From the NCBI GenBank assembly GCA_035236585.1, contig CP141132.1, positions 24,077,445 to 24,141,444 of the forward strand: 64,000 nt of DNA, read 5' to 3'. The stretch's first letter is position 1; each line of letters opens with the position of its first letter. Below are positions 1 through 9,945 of this stretch, piece after piece. The position numbers and the translations under genes are program-made. Source of the DNA: Warburgia ugandensis. Taxonomy: Eukaryota; Streptophyta; Magnoliopsida; Canellales; Canellaceae. The notes beneath the pieces are model-generated. The model saw only the letters and a list, made by a program, of their open reading frames with translations, was not told the DNA's origin and searched no databases.

Positions 1-61
1 TTAATAGAGTGGAATGGAGGAATAAGATTCATGTGGCTGACCCCTAATTGGGATAAGGTCT

Positions 62-85
62 TGATGATGATGATGATGATGATTG
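62..85 (+). repeat. (TGA)n trinucleotide microsatellite
   Basis: About seven consecutive TGA/GAT units near the left edge, inside the C1 LTR. Confidence 0.9.
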
Positions 86-254
86 CCTTTTATTTCTTTG
101 TTGAGTTAATTATAGAATTGTTTATTTAATTGGTTATTTAAGTGTTTAGTTAATTATTTATTTGTGCTTTAAACTTATGCTTCAATGCTTAAGTAATTGT
201 AATTTCATTGAAATGGTAATTAAATGAAATTAGAAGGAAGGGACATTCACATGG

Positions 255-730
255 AATGTATGACATGGACTTAATGATAGTAAGGACCATAGTTGGTAGG
301 ATAATATAAGGAGTATAAATTCCTTGGTCCAACTTAGGGGAATAATAAATCTCCATGAATGACATTTTAGTTCATGGATTTAATTAAAAGCAATTAGAAA
401 GAATACTTAGGATTAAATGCTCATAGGAACCTTATGAAAGGTTGAGTTAGGGTCAAGCTAGTGAATGATAGACATAGTGGTTAAGGGGGTTATCTAATAG
501 AGCCATACTCTCTCCCCACCTTCCGTTGACATTTGTGAGGTTTAAACGCCCCCTTACATGAGGATTGAAGGAGCCGCTTTGTGTTCAACCGTTTAACTAG
601 TAAGCCTTAGCCAATTTGACATAAGAGGAGCAATCTGGACTTAGAATGAAATAAGCTACCTTCAACCAATAAAACATTAATTGGTTGGGTAATAATAATG
701 AGAGCATAAAATGTAGTAAATCATCTAATC
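255..730 (+). repeat. Leader-like block inside family C LTR (copy C1)
   Basis: About 470 bp resembles, in order, the 5' leader of family A (about 10790-11100, minus strand) and family B (46290-46790). Shared milestones are 'gtaagg..c', 'ccttgg(t/c)cc', 'ctcataggaacc', 'gtggttaagggggttat' (leader form: 'gtggttatagtgggta'), 'gaggt(t/c)taaacgcc(t/c)ccttaca' and a 'taa(c/t)tagtaagc' segment. Finding this inside a chromovirus-type LTR is unexpected. The same block is present in the second C copy, so it is part of the family C LTR rather than a local insertion. Confidence 0.6.
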
Positions 731-1149
731 TTAATAAAAATGGTAATCAAGATAAGGATGATCAAATAAGATCCATAAGATCTTGGATGATAAAAAAACA
801 AATACTAATGTAGTATTGTATTACATGTGTATGTGTATAGTATGTACGCATATGTAGAAGAACATAGATAGAGAATCCAAACCCTTGATCAAATTTGATT
901 CAAGGAAAATTGGGGTGTCATCTATAGGAATACATACTTGAATAGAGAAATAACCGTATACATATGGTTTGACAGATGGATGAATCCAGACTATGATGGA
1001 CATTGTGGAAGAATACACTTGAGAAGTATGAATCAAGATACTACTTTGAGGTAGGTGGATATACAAAGATATATTAGAGGTTCCTGTGTAGACATACATG
1101 ATTATCTGTCTAAAATTATAGACATTTATTGTATAAGTATGCTTAGTAC

Positions 1150-1560
1150 CTTAGCATAGTCATGATCCAAAATACATGATCCAACTAAGTGACCCAAAAT
1201 ACATGATCCAACTAAGTGATCCAAAATACATGATCTAACTAAGTGATCCAAAATACATGATCCAACTAAGTGATCCAACACATATGATCCAACTAAGTGA
1301 TCCAAAACATGGATCTAACCAAATGATCAAACTAAGTGATCCATAACATATGATCCAACTAAGTGATCCAAAACATGTGATCCAATTAAGGAATCCAAAA
1401 CATGTGATCCAATTAAGGGATCCAAAACATATGATCCAAAAAAGTGATCCAAAAATATATGATCAAATTAAGTGATCTAACCAAAGGATCAAACAAAGTG
1501 ATCCAAAACATGTGATCTAACCACATGATCAAACAAGTGATCTAACCTCATAATCTAATC
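1150..1560 (+). repeat. About 27-bp minisatellite in C1 LTR
   Basis: About fifteen degenerate direct repeats built on the unit 'catgatccaactaagtgat' plus 'ccaaaata'. The first four units are nearly identical; later ones drift. The matching place in the other C copy (about 21930) holds roughly one unit, so the array expanded in this copy only. Confidence 0.9.
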
Positions 1561-2100
1561 CACTTGATCTAATCTATTGATCAAGTCTAATGAGGTGAAA
1601 GTAATGAGATATGGAGACTAAGGAAACCCTAAGAATAGGGTATGTACAATATTCCAGCCTTAAGTTAAACAGACAGATCGTCTGATATGTACAATCTATT
1701 TTCCATACAAGTATGGAGGCTTATGGTTTGTTTTACACAGAGATAGAGACTAGGGATGCTATGCTAGGGAAGTTATGAGGGTTTGGCCACCCACTTCCTG
1801 AAACTTATATAATGGATACCATGCCCAAAGAGAGGCTAAATGTCGGGTGGGGCAATAATGGTAAGGCCCCACTGTGACAGCCATGGTCCACCCCATGAGG
1901 ACATGGATTGATTATTCCACAGTTGGTGTTAGTGGAGGATTATACAGTTATTCGGGCACGCTGTACGGATTGAGACTGTAAGCATAGTAGTCCTAATGTA
2001 TTTTGCATTATGATGCACATATGATAGGCATAGTATGATGCCATGGCATGATGATATGTTATTACATGAGTTCTTACAATGAAAACCCCATATGAGGATT

Positions 2101-2230
2101 GGCTAGGTATTGCTCTCCTAAGTGGGAGTATAGCCAGGGGAAAGAACAAGTGTTGAGTAATCTTTGGCTAGGTATTGCTCTCCTAAGTGGAAGCATAGCC
2201 AGGGGAAGGAACAAATTTTGAGCAATCTTC
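2101..2230 (+). repeat. 65-bp tandem duplication in C1 LTR
   Basis: Two head-to-tail copies, both starting 'ggctaggtattgctctccta', with a 65-bp period and a few substitutions. The other C copy has no comparable duplication at this place. Confidence 0.85.
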
Positions 2231-2870
2231 ACTATGTTAACTAATTTTTCATGTACTACATAAGTAACATATATACCCTATGTGGAGATAACTTATGAAT
2301 GGATAACTATGATAAAATAAGGACTGAGGTATATATTCTTATGTTGATAAAGTAGTATGTTTTTGTATTCCCCTACTAAGCATAGCCTGCTGAGCTATTG
2401 TACATGTTTCCATGTTTACAATACCTCAGATATAAAGAAGGAGGGCTAGAAGCTTAAGACTGTAGAAGACTTAAGAAGATGTTGATGAATAATTAATCAA
2501 GATACATCCTCTTGAAGACATGTATTTTATTTTAAGGAATTGTATTGTATTGAGAGTTTTTAATGTATGGTGAGGTTTGCAAATTTTGGATTATGTAATT
2601 TGGACAGGTATTGTACTGGTATCGGGCTGTACTGTGAACCACTGGATGGATTTTGGAAGTTTAATAAAATCATATTCCTTCAATGGAATTTTATTTTGTA
2701 CACAAATTGTACTTATGTTATGTATGAAGTGGTGACTTGGGTTTTCAAAATAAGTTTTAAAAGAAAAGAATTTTCACTGCTTTTGTTTTGCAATATTTTT
2801 TTACTGAGGGGACGCCCTTGCCTTTGAAAAATATAATATAAAATGTGTTTCAAAAATCCGGGTCATCACA

Positions 2871-3567
2871 GGTGATAGTGATAGATGAGTATCCATGAAT
2901 TTCATGCATTGCATGTAATGATATTTAGATTTGATGATGATCTTGCTTAGCGCATGATTTCTCGAGTTATTCATTATGGATGTTGAGGTTTCACATGCCT
3001 TGTATACTTTTGTCTTATGAGGTTTTGCCATGTTTATGATATTTATTGCCTTTGATTTTATTCATATTTATTTTTAAATGTGAATAACCTACACATGCAT
3101 AGCTTGCTGAGGCATTGCTTTGTTTTGAAATGCCTCAGAGTTGGAGAGCGATAGTCAGAAAGGAAAGCGGGTGGATTAGCGTGGATTTGGACAAGGACCT
3201 GAGGATCATCTATTTTTTGTATTTAGAGACATAGTAGTGTACATCTCTTAGACTTGTATTAGACTTTTGGGACTCTACTTAGATGTTTGGGACTTTTATT
3301 ATCATTGTTTCTTTATAGCTTGCAAAATTTATTGTGGTTTCAATATTTGAGCATGCTCAGAGTGTCTGAAATTGATTTTGTTCATCGTTGTAGTTTTTGG
3401 GGTGTGAATGACCCTCAGGGTTTTCTTTATTAGGTATTTTTCCTTAACGCTATGAAAAATTAATAAATTTTGAGTTTTATTTCAGGGATCCCACCTATTT
3501 TATAAAAAGAAAAATATTCTACTACTATATGTATTGGAAAAATATTTAGAAAACCAAGGGTGTCACA
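2871..3567 (+). mobile_element. Family E LTR, 3' terminal part
   Basis: Ends 'gggtgtcaca' immediately before family B coding sequence resumes at 3568. It contains the 'gcatagcttgctgaggcatt' segment also found in the family D LTRs (minus strand near 26700) but is otherwise distinct, so it is a related yet separate chromovirus-type LTR. C1 appears inserted within it. The left part of E is outside the window, so its TSD (right flank CCTAA) cannot be confirmed. Confidence 0.55.
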
Positions 3568-4945
3568 CCTAATCTGTCCAATACAATTGATAATCGATTG
3601 GAGAGGAAGGTTTGATGAATAGGCTTAACGCTTTTAGGCAAGATACTAAGTCATATACACGTATTCTGACCCACCATATGCCACAACTTCATGGTCATCA
3701 AGCTCCACCTACAATGGATATTATCAAGAACAAGTGGGTGCACCCATAGCATTCACACACCCTAGCAATTATTATCTTGAGACAAACTATAATGGATGGG
3801 CTAGGCATCATGAGCAACCATGGTTTCAAAATTATTCAGAAGAATCATCATGGTCCCAACCTAATTAACCATACCATGATTTTCAAGAGTATTAGGGACA
3901 ACCATCATGGTTCAACTCGATCAATCATTTCCCAGCACCCAATGCCACTGCAATTTGAGTAATACGAGTCTAAAAAATCATTAGGATAGACCCAAATTCA
4001 ATGATTGATTGAGCAGATGGTACTTCAATGAGATCAAATGCATGATGGCATTATACAATGGGCTGAGGAAACGAAACAACTTAGGAAGAGATTGAGAAAA
4101 CCCTTGAATGAATTATAAGGATGGAAATACCATATGTTCATTCTGAGATACAAGATTTCCAACCATCCTTACAATCTCCAACTCATGTCCACTCTAGTCA
4201 TGTCCTGCTACTTTTTTCTGATTATAATGAAGAGACATGCATTGATGAAGAAAATGACTTTTCATACACTGAACCATTAGTGGACACTTCTTAATGGCAA
4301 GACTAAGTAGAAACCCCTACACTTCCTAAAATTCTATTTGAGCCTACAGTGTAGAAGAAGTACCGAATTGAGGCCAACAGTCCTTATTTGATCAAACACC
4401 AGATAGTATTATAGGCCCACTTGAAATCTTACCTGTCCATGAAGAACAAGAATAAGAAGAGTCCATTGATGTTCTAGATCAATATCAACTAACTCTGGGG
4501 TACACATTAGAAATCAATAAGGCTTTAAGTCCCACCATCACTCTATCTCTAGAAAAACAAGAATAACCTTTTTTGGAAATACAGAGTTATCTTAATCCCC
4601 AATTTAGAGAAAATGTAAGGGATATGGAGGGAAAATAATGAATTGAGCACAATGGTCACTATTATACCTATATTTGGTAAAAAATGGGGGAATTCACCTT
4701 GGATTGGTCTTAAGAAATTTAAATACATGGTGGTCTTTCATACTATAATGTTATCACCACCAAAATTTTCAAGGTGGAGGAATTACATTGACTATCGTGA
4801 AATTCTGAAAATAAAAGATCATCAAGGTGGTCCCACAATATTTAAGATCCTAGTGGTCTACCATCTTTTGACATTATCACCAACAAAAATTTCAAGGTGG
4901 CAAATGTATATTGACTACTGCAAGATTCTAAAGTGGCGCAAATAA
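3568..4945 (+). pseudogene. Family B element ORF, degenerate copy (element 1)
   Basis: Decayed coding region with many stops and frameshifts. Fragments match the other B copies: 'LSNAIDNQLD'-like near 3572, a Tyr/Asn/Trp-rich stretch near 3720-3960, a 'DQYQLTLGYTLE' segment near 4477, and the C-terminal duplicated module at 4718-4936. The longest open piece is 4643-4945 (100 aa), with two 41-residue repeats carrying 'SPPKFSRWRNYIDYREILK' and 'SPTKISRWQMYIDYCKILK'. No zinc knuckle and no aspartic protease motif are visible. Function is unknown. The N-terminal part was disrupted by the E/C insertions on its left. Confidence 0.7.
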
Positions 4946-5040
4946 TTTCCCCATTTCATTGTTAGAGTTAGGGAAAATGAGGTTAACTAGTTAGGCCTAG
5001 GACTAGGTTAGAGTAGAACACTTACAAAATATGTCTAGCT

Positions 5041-5080
5041 GAAGACGTTAAACTTAGTGCTCACTGGGAGGCAACTAAGG
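5041..5080 (+). other. Conserved post-ORF block (element 1)
   Basis: 'gaagacgttaaacttagtgc' followed by 'tcactgggaggcaac'. The same block follows the coding region in A (7195-7234, minus) and in B at 48538-48577 and 54752-54790. I recall similar blocks downstream of the ORF in plant Athila/Tat-type elements; its role is unknown to me. Confidence 0.8.
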
Positions 5081-5139
5081 GTTTTTAGAGTCTCATTGTT
5101 CTACACCACTCATTTATCATATATGAGTCCTATGTTTTA

Positions 5140-5159
5140 AAACATTGGGGACAATGTTT
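5140..5159 (+). other. Conserved 8-bp-stem hairpin (element 1)
   Basis: AAACATTG, loop GGGA, CAATGTTT: a perfect inverted repeat with a 4-nt loop, conserved in A and in every B copy that keeps this region. A G-rich run follows within about 15 nt. Confidence 0.85.
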
Positions 5160-6242
5160 AGTTCAGGTTGGAGGGTCTAGATATGCATGAGATTTTTGAG
5201 TTTTCTTGTATTTTCAAAAATTTTATCTTTTTAAGGTCAAAGTTCCTTTACCATGATGAGAATTAGATTATTAGAAGCTTAGTATTTCCACTACTATAAC
5301 TTCTTAATAGAAATGCATATGATTGATTCTACATGTTATTCATGTCCTAAATTGTTTTATGAAAGTTGAATCTTAGAATATAATTACAATAGCACATAGT
5401 CTAGACTAATACATGGTTATGACTTAGATACCCTGAGGAAAATCAGTGGAGACCTATATACCTAGTGAGTATTAGAGACTATCATCTCTATGAAGGTTAT
5501 AATGATTCCATAATTACTACAGTTGACATTACTTTGAAAGATCCCAATATCTTTGTTTTGGCCAAAATGCCAAGAACTAAAAGGATTACTAACTTAGTTT
5601 CCTGAATATTTATTTAATCAAATGGATTTTAAGAAACCTTTGTAATGATATAGGCCATCCTTATTTTAGCCCAAAGACATAAAGCCTACGCAGTAATGTA
5701 TGTCACAAGTTAGACCCTTTGAGCCTCTTAGTAAATCTATTTCTTTTCAAAAACCACATTTACTTTAACCTAAAGAAACCGCAGAAAGAATATCCATTAC
5801 CTATTCATCAAAAATTGAGTAGAGATGATAGTAAGAGTTCAGAAAATGGACAAAAGTCAAAGAAGTGAAAAATATCAAAAGTACAAAGAAAAGTGTTCCT
5901 TCTTGTACAAAGAAAAGTGTTCCTTCTTGGAAATAAAATGAAAAATGCAAAAAAAATTATAAAAAAAAGAAATATCAAAACAAATAAATGTGAAAAGCAA
6001 AGATAAGTGAAAAGAAAGGAAAAGTAGAAAAGATATTCACTTCAATACATTCAAAGAGTAAAGTAACCTAAGCTTATGTTTCATTCTATCTAAAGACCTA
6101 TTGATCTTAAGGTGGAACATAGCCTTGATGAGGACATAAAAAGCAAGGAATTAAGGTAAACTATTTCCAATGGTCATGGTAATGGCATCCATTCTTAGGG
6201 ATCATAACTATTTATCTTATTTATGCTTAAAGGATTATGTGA

Positions 6243-6264
6243 ACTTTTCTTTGTATTCTTCAAA
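6243..6264 (+). repeat. 22-bp repeat at left inversion junction
   Basis: A 22-bp sequence beginning 'acttttctttgtattc' whose exact reverse complement lies at 16261-16282, the right junction. Left of it is element 1 in plus orientation; right of it is element A in minus orientation. Confidence 0.85.
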
Positions 6265-7113
6265 ACCTTTTTTTTTTTTTTTTTAGACTATTTCAGTACT
6301 TTTGAATCACTTTGAAAAATATTTCTTTTCTTGATATCCACTTTTCTACTTTCATTACAACTAAAAGGTATTTCTTCATTCTTCTCTAACTTATTTTTCA
6401 AAGAAAATGGGTAATGGATAATTTATATTGGGTTAATATGGGTAAAGGGTAATTTGGATGACAAAAGAAAAGGCTTTATATAAAAGGCTCAAGTTGGCTG
6501 ACTAGTGGTAAAAATACTTTATGGGTAGGCTTTATGTCTCTAAGTTAACAACAAGGATGGCCTAAATCATTTTCTAGGTTTCTTATAATCTATCAAATTC
6601 AATGAACTTCCAGAATTTTAAAGGTAGTATTCTAATTATTCAAGTAATTAGCCAAATTTAAGAGTTTGGTATCAATTTTCTTTAAGCACGCTGAAGAAAA
6701 TTAGGAATATTTATAACCTCTCAAAAAGGATGAATATCTCTAAAACTCACTTAGGTTATAGGTCTCCATTGAATTTCTTCAGGATATCTAAGTTATAGCA
6801 CTTATCAATCTAGACTATCTATATGCAACTGCTTGTACAGATTTGATCTGAGACTTTACTTTCATAGAATACTTTAGAAAATGAGTAAAATGATGAATTA
6901 ATCATATTCAATTCCATTAATAAGCTAAAGTTATTCAAATTATACTTCAGAAAATTCAATTCTCATCATAGTGTAAGAAATGACCTAAATTTTTTCAAAT
7001 TTTTTTTTTCATTGTTTTTTTTTTTTTTTTTGAACAAGGAAAAACAAGGAAAACACCTAAAAACCTAAAAAAAACTAGAATTTGTTAGAATTCTAAACCC
7101 CCCAACTTGACAG
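6265..7113 (-). other. Family A 3' noncoding region, first part
   Basis: No coding signal. On the minus strand it matches the 3' noncoding regions of family B, including the two short landmarks 'tctagactaa' and 'gccatcctt'. Poly-T/poly-A runs occur at 6268-6284 and 7005-7031. Confidence 0.75.
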
Positions 7114-7133
7114 AAACATTGTCCTCAATGTTT
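7114..7133 (-). other. Conserved 8-bp-stem hairpin (element A)
   Basis: On the minus strand AAACATTG, loop AGGA, CAATGTTT, followed by 'aagttgggggg'. It has the same stem as family B with a one-base loop change. Confidence 0.85.
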
Positions 7134-7194
7134 AAAAAATAGGACCTAAAATGAATATGGGTGATGTAGGAAACAACAAAAATGAAAAACTCTG

Positions 7195-7234
7195 GGTTGC
7201 CTCCCAGTGAGCGCTAAGTTTAACGTCTTCAGCC
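7195..7234 (-). other. Conserved post-ORF block (element A)
   Basis: On the minus strand 'gaagacgttaaacttagcgc' then 'tcactgggaggcaaccc', 15 bp after the last codon of the polyprotein frame. It is the least decayed copy in the window. Confidence 0.85.
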
Positions 7235-7248
7235 AAACATATCTTCAT

Positions 7249-7641
7249 TTATCTTTGAGTTTTCCTGATTCCAATAATGAAATGGCAAGATTTCTCACAC
7301 CACTTCAAAATCTCACGATAGTCTATATAGTTCATCCACCCTGAAATTTTTGGTGATGGTAGAATTATAACACAATAGACTACCACGAATGTAAATTGAA
7401 TGAGACCACGCTGATGATCTCCTATCTTCAAAATTTCATGGTAATCAATATAACTCCTCCACCTTGAAAATTTAGGTGGTGGAATCTCTATAGCAATGTG
7501 AACTACCGCAATTTTGAATTCTATTGAACCAAATGGAGATTGATTATTCTCCTTTTCCCTTAAATTTTCACGAAATTGAGGTATAAGCTGACCATGCACT
7601 TCCCAAAAAGGTTGTTCTTGTATTAATAAAGGAGGAAGCAT
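7249..7641 (-). CDS. C-terminal module of family A polyprotein, two 41-aa repeats (130 aa)
   Basis: In frame with the protease, separated by one TAG and five codons. Residues about 42-75 and 83-114 are imperfect repeats with a 41-residue period, with cores 'PPPKFSRWRSYIDYHEILK' and 'PSPKISGWMNYIDYREILK'. The same pair occurs at the C-terminus of every family B ORF copy long enough to tell. I do not recognise it as a known domain. At the nucleotide level each core lies beside a CCACC...GGTGG inverted repeat, so an RNA role is an alternative. It ends 15 bp before the conserved 'gaagacgttaaactta' block. Confidence 0.65.
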   Translation of the reverse strand: MLPPLLIQEQPFWEVHGQLIPQFRENLREKENNQSPFGSIEFKIAVVHIAIEIPPPKFSRWRSYIDYHEILKIGDHQRGLIQFTFVVVYCVIILPSPKISGWMNYIDYREILKWCEKSCHFIIGIRKTQR

Positions 7642-7656
7642 GGTTTTGCTTATATC

Positions 7657-8487
7657 CTAATCATCTTCTAGTGTGTACCTTAGAGTCAGTTGATGTATGG
7701 GCAGTAAATCAATGGACTCTTTCTTGTCCTGTTCTATTGGCACATGCAACAAATCAGGTGGTCCTAATTTCTTATCTAATGTTTTTTCAAATGAAGGTTG
7801 TAGGTCCCAATCAGGTACATATTCTACATTAAAAGACTTATTTGGAATTTCAGGCTCTGCAAGTGGTTCTACTAATGATGGGAGGGAAGTGATCTCACTT
7901 AATGGAAGCTCCTCAAAATGAGGTTTCCATTTACCTGTATCCATGATAGGAACAGAATCAAGGAGGGCATTAACTTCCTCTATTAACGCATCCTCATTAA
8001 TTTCATTAAAATGGGCCAAACAGGCCTCTAGTGGGTCTGACAAGGAAGATGACTGAAACTGATCTTGCACAACTGAATTGATCATGTTAATACTGTGCAA
8101 ATCATCAGTATCACTAGGTTGGTTACCAATGTTAAAGATGTTTAGCTCTAATGTCATATTGCCAAAGGATATTTGCATGACACCATTTCTACAGTTGATT
8201 AAGGCATTGGACGTAGCCAAAAATGGTCGTCCCAAGATGACTGGTATTTCATTCTTCTCATTCACCACCGGTTGTGTATCTAAAACTAGAAAATCTACAA
8301 GGAAGCAAAATTGTTCTATCTGGACTAACACATCCTCTATTACCCCTCTCGGTATTTTTACAGAACGATCAGCTACCTGGAGCGTAGTAGATGTAGGTTT
8401 CAGTTCACCCAGACCTAACTGTTCATATACTGAGTATGGTAATAAGTTTACACTAGATCCTAAATCAAGAAGAGCTTGGTTAATCAT
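7657..8487 (-). CDS. Retropepsin-like aspartic protease, Athila/Tat type (276 aa)
   Basis: Aspartic protease that would process the Gag polyprotein. The active-site motif 'ALLDLGSSVNLLP' lies at residues 5-17 (catalytic Asp8; canonical DLGAS becomes DLGSS). The flap-side region contains 'ADRSVKIPRGVIEDVLVQI' and the conserved C-terminal segment 'IPVILGRPFLATS', followed by 'INCRNGVMQISFGN'. After about residue 140 the protein becomes an acidic linker containing 'FEELPLSEITSLPSLVEP', which in autonomous relatives leads into RT. Here it runs instead into 'KESIDLLPIHQLTLRYTLED' and a TAG. The frame is open upstream of Met1 for 27 codons back to the TAG at 8572, so the domain really begins near 8535. 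All residues needed for activity appear present. Confidence 0.85.
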   Translation of the reverse strand: MINQALLDLGSSVNLLPYSVYEQLGLGELKPTSTTLQVADRSVKIPRGVIEDVLVQIEQFCFLVDFLVLDTQPVVNEKNEIPVILGRPFLATSNALINCRNGVMQISFGNMTLELNIFNIGNQPSDTDDLHSINMINSVVQDQFQSSSLSDPLEACLAHFNEINEDALIEEVNALLDSVPIMDTGKWKPHFEELPLSEITSLPSLVEPLAEPEIPNKSFNVEYVPDWDLQPSFEKTLDKKLGPPDLLHVPIEQDKKESIDLLPIHQLTLRYTLEDD

Positions 8488-8571
8488 GTAGCTGCCAATA
8501 ATGCAAGTAAGAGTGGGGCAACCAGGATCTTTGTACTTTGGTGGTGTATGGTGTTGAAGAATAGAACTAAC

Positions 8572-9873
8572 CTATTCAGTCAAAAATGCCTTCTTCTGGA
8601 CATTCAATTTTCTCTTTATGGTGCATAAGTCTTTTAAGAATTTGGCATATGATGGGATTTGTTTTATAGCATCTAAGATCGGTATGTTGATCTTGACTTG
8701 CTTGAAAATCTCTAAAATCTCATCATTAGAAGCAGACTTTGGGGCTTGATGCAACCTTTGAGGAAATGGAGCAGGAATAGGACATGGATTAACAGGTGAA
8801 ACAGGGTCCTTTTGTTTAGAGTTTTCTTTAAATTTCATGGATTTTTCTACCTTTTCAGTCTTTTGAGGCTCATCTTTCTCAATTCTTTTACCACTCCTAA
8901 GAATAGTAATAGCCTTAGTTTGTTCCATGGTCAAGCTAGATATTTCATCAGATGCATTAATGCTAACAACATGCACTCCCTTAGGGTTTGCTTGTGGTTG
9001 AGTTGGGAACTTTTCTTTTTCCATACTTTGCATCATTTGACTCATCATGTTTTTTAATTCATTCATGGACTGGTTGATTTGTTTTATTTGACTTTCTATT
9101 TGAGAAATTTTCCTTTCCTGGTTTTGAACATTTTGATTATCCTCAACATGCCTTTTAGGTGGGGGCAAGTAAGGTCCAGAAGGAGGTTGATGAGTTTGAT
9201 AAGGTAAGGTAAGAAGTCCTTCATTTTGTTGATGAGGTTGATATTGTCCTGGTTGTGGAACATTAGCTGTAGGTCCATTTTTCCAACTAAAGTTTGGATG
9301 GTTTCTCCAGTTGGGATTATAAGTCTCTGAATATGGGGAGAAAGGTCTTTTATATGTGTTAAGTGCATTAGCTTGATCATGAAGTACATCTTGAAAAGCA
9401 GGGATTGTAGGACATTCTTGAGTAAGATGTGATGTACTTTCACAAACGCTACACACTTGTTCTTCTTTATTTGAGTTTTTCTTTCCCATTTCTATGGCTT
9501 CTACTTTTCTCGCTAAGGATGCTACTTTGACATTGATATCATCTTTTTCAGACATAGCATACATGCCTCCCCTAGCATGGGTGTTATTGGGCTTAGGTCT
9601 ATCTGTATGTTCTATTCTTTCTGAGTCAGCCCAGGTCTGTGCACTTTCAACTAGCCATTCCAAATACTCCTCTGCCGCATCTGGTTGTTTGTTGAGAAAG
9701 TTACCATTACACATCATCTCTACAAACTGGTGCATGTCAGAATTTAGTCCTTCATAAAAGAAGCTGATGATGCGCCATGGTTCATAGCCATGATGTGGGC
9801 AAGTGAGTTGTAGTTCTTTAAACCTTTCCCAACATTGATAGAATGATTCTTTATCCTTCTGGGTAAAGTTCAT
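8572..9873 (-). CDS. gag: Retrotransposon gag, C-terminal part with zinc knuckle (433 aa)
   Basis: Continues the gag core: 'MNFTQKDKESFYQCWERFKE' and 'CPHHGYEPW..ISFFYEGL' are typical of Athila/Tat-type gag. Residues C141, C144, H149 and C154 form a CX2CX4HX4C zinc knuckle (CSVCESTSHLTQEC), which binds RNA in this family. Residues about 185-245 are Pro/Gln/Asn-rich. Residues 250-290 are a short helical stretch with Ile/Leu heptads, likely coiled coil. The end 'NVQKKAFLTE' precedes a TAG and then the protease, as in gag-pro junctions of relatives. The Met at 9873 is only the first Met after the upstream stop; the true frame starts at 10467. Confidence 0.85.
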   Translation of the reverse strand: MNFTQKDKESFYQCWERFKELQLTCPHHGYEPWRIISFFYEGLNSDMHQFVEMMCNGNFLNKQPDAAEEYLEWLVESAQTWADSERIEHTDRPKPNNTHARGGMYAMSEKDDINVKVASLARKVEAIEMGKKNSNKEEQVCSVCESTSHLTQECPTIPAFQDVLHDQANALNTYKRPFSPYSETYNPNWRNHPNFSWKNGPTANVPQPGQYQPHQQNEGLLTLPYQTHQPPSGPYLPPPKRHVEDNQNVQNQERKISQIESQIKQINQSMNELKNMMSQMMQSMEKEKFPTQPQANPKGVHVVSINASDEISSLTMEQTKAITILRSGKRIEKDEPQKTEKVEKSMKFKENSKQKDPVSPVNPCPIPAPFPQRLHQAPKSASNDEILEIFKQVKINIPILDAIKQIPSYAKFLKDLCTIKRKLNVQKKAFLTE

Positions 9874-9945
9874 TATTTTGCGACAAAGCGTATTGGTTTT
9901 ATGGGTAGGGAAAAACTTCTTTAAGAATTCCCTAGTTATTTCATT

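Larger units (their letters stand above)
1..2870 (+). mobile_element. Family C LTR, 3' part, cut by window edge (copy C1)
   Basis: This stretch aligns by eye with about 20860-23208, the 3' part of the solo family C LTR. Shared landmarks include the 'aagcatagc(c/t)tgctgag' segment, the 'tactgaggggacgc' segment and the terminal 'cgggtc(a/g)tcaca'. The LTR ends in CA at 2870 and the next bases are GGTGA. The 5' end lies outside the window, so no TSD can be tested. No coding capacity is visible. The short open frames here are chance ORFs. C1 is longer than the matching part of the other copy, mainly because of a tandem-repeat expansion at 1150-1560 and a 65-bp duplication at 2101-2230. Confidence 0.8.
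3568..6242 (+). mobile_element. Element 1 (family B), internal region up to the inversion junction
   Basis: Holds, in order, the decayed B ORF (3568-4945), the 'gaagacgttaaactta' block (5041-5080), the 20-nt hairpin (5140-5159) and the purine-rich 3' noncoding region. It matches the internal regions at 46930-50031 and 53140-56468. It stops at 6242 in the middle of the 3' noncoding region. The continuation is found inverted at 16260-15767, leading to a polypurine tract and LTR. Its 5' LTR lies outside the window, beyond the C and E insertions. Confidence 0.8.

Noticed and set aside
1150-1560. Possible CRISPR-like or structured repeat array
   Set aside because: Units are contiguous and degenerate with no unique spacers; it is an ordinary minisatellite in a plant LTR.
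7697-9757. Plus-strand open frames at 7697-7921, 8078-8491, 8812-9057 and 9494-9757, and minus frame 9096-9443
   Set aside because: Shadows of the gag-protease frame in other frames; no conserved motif.
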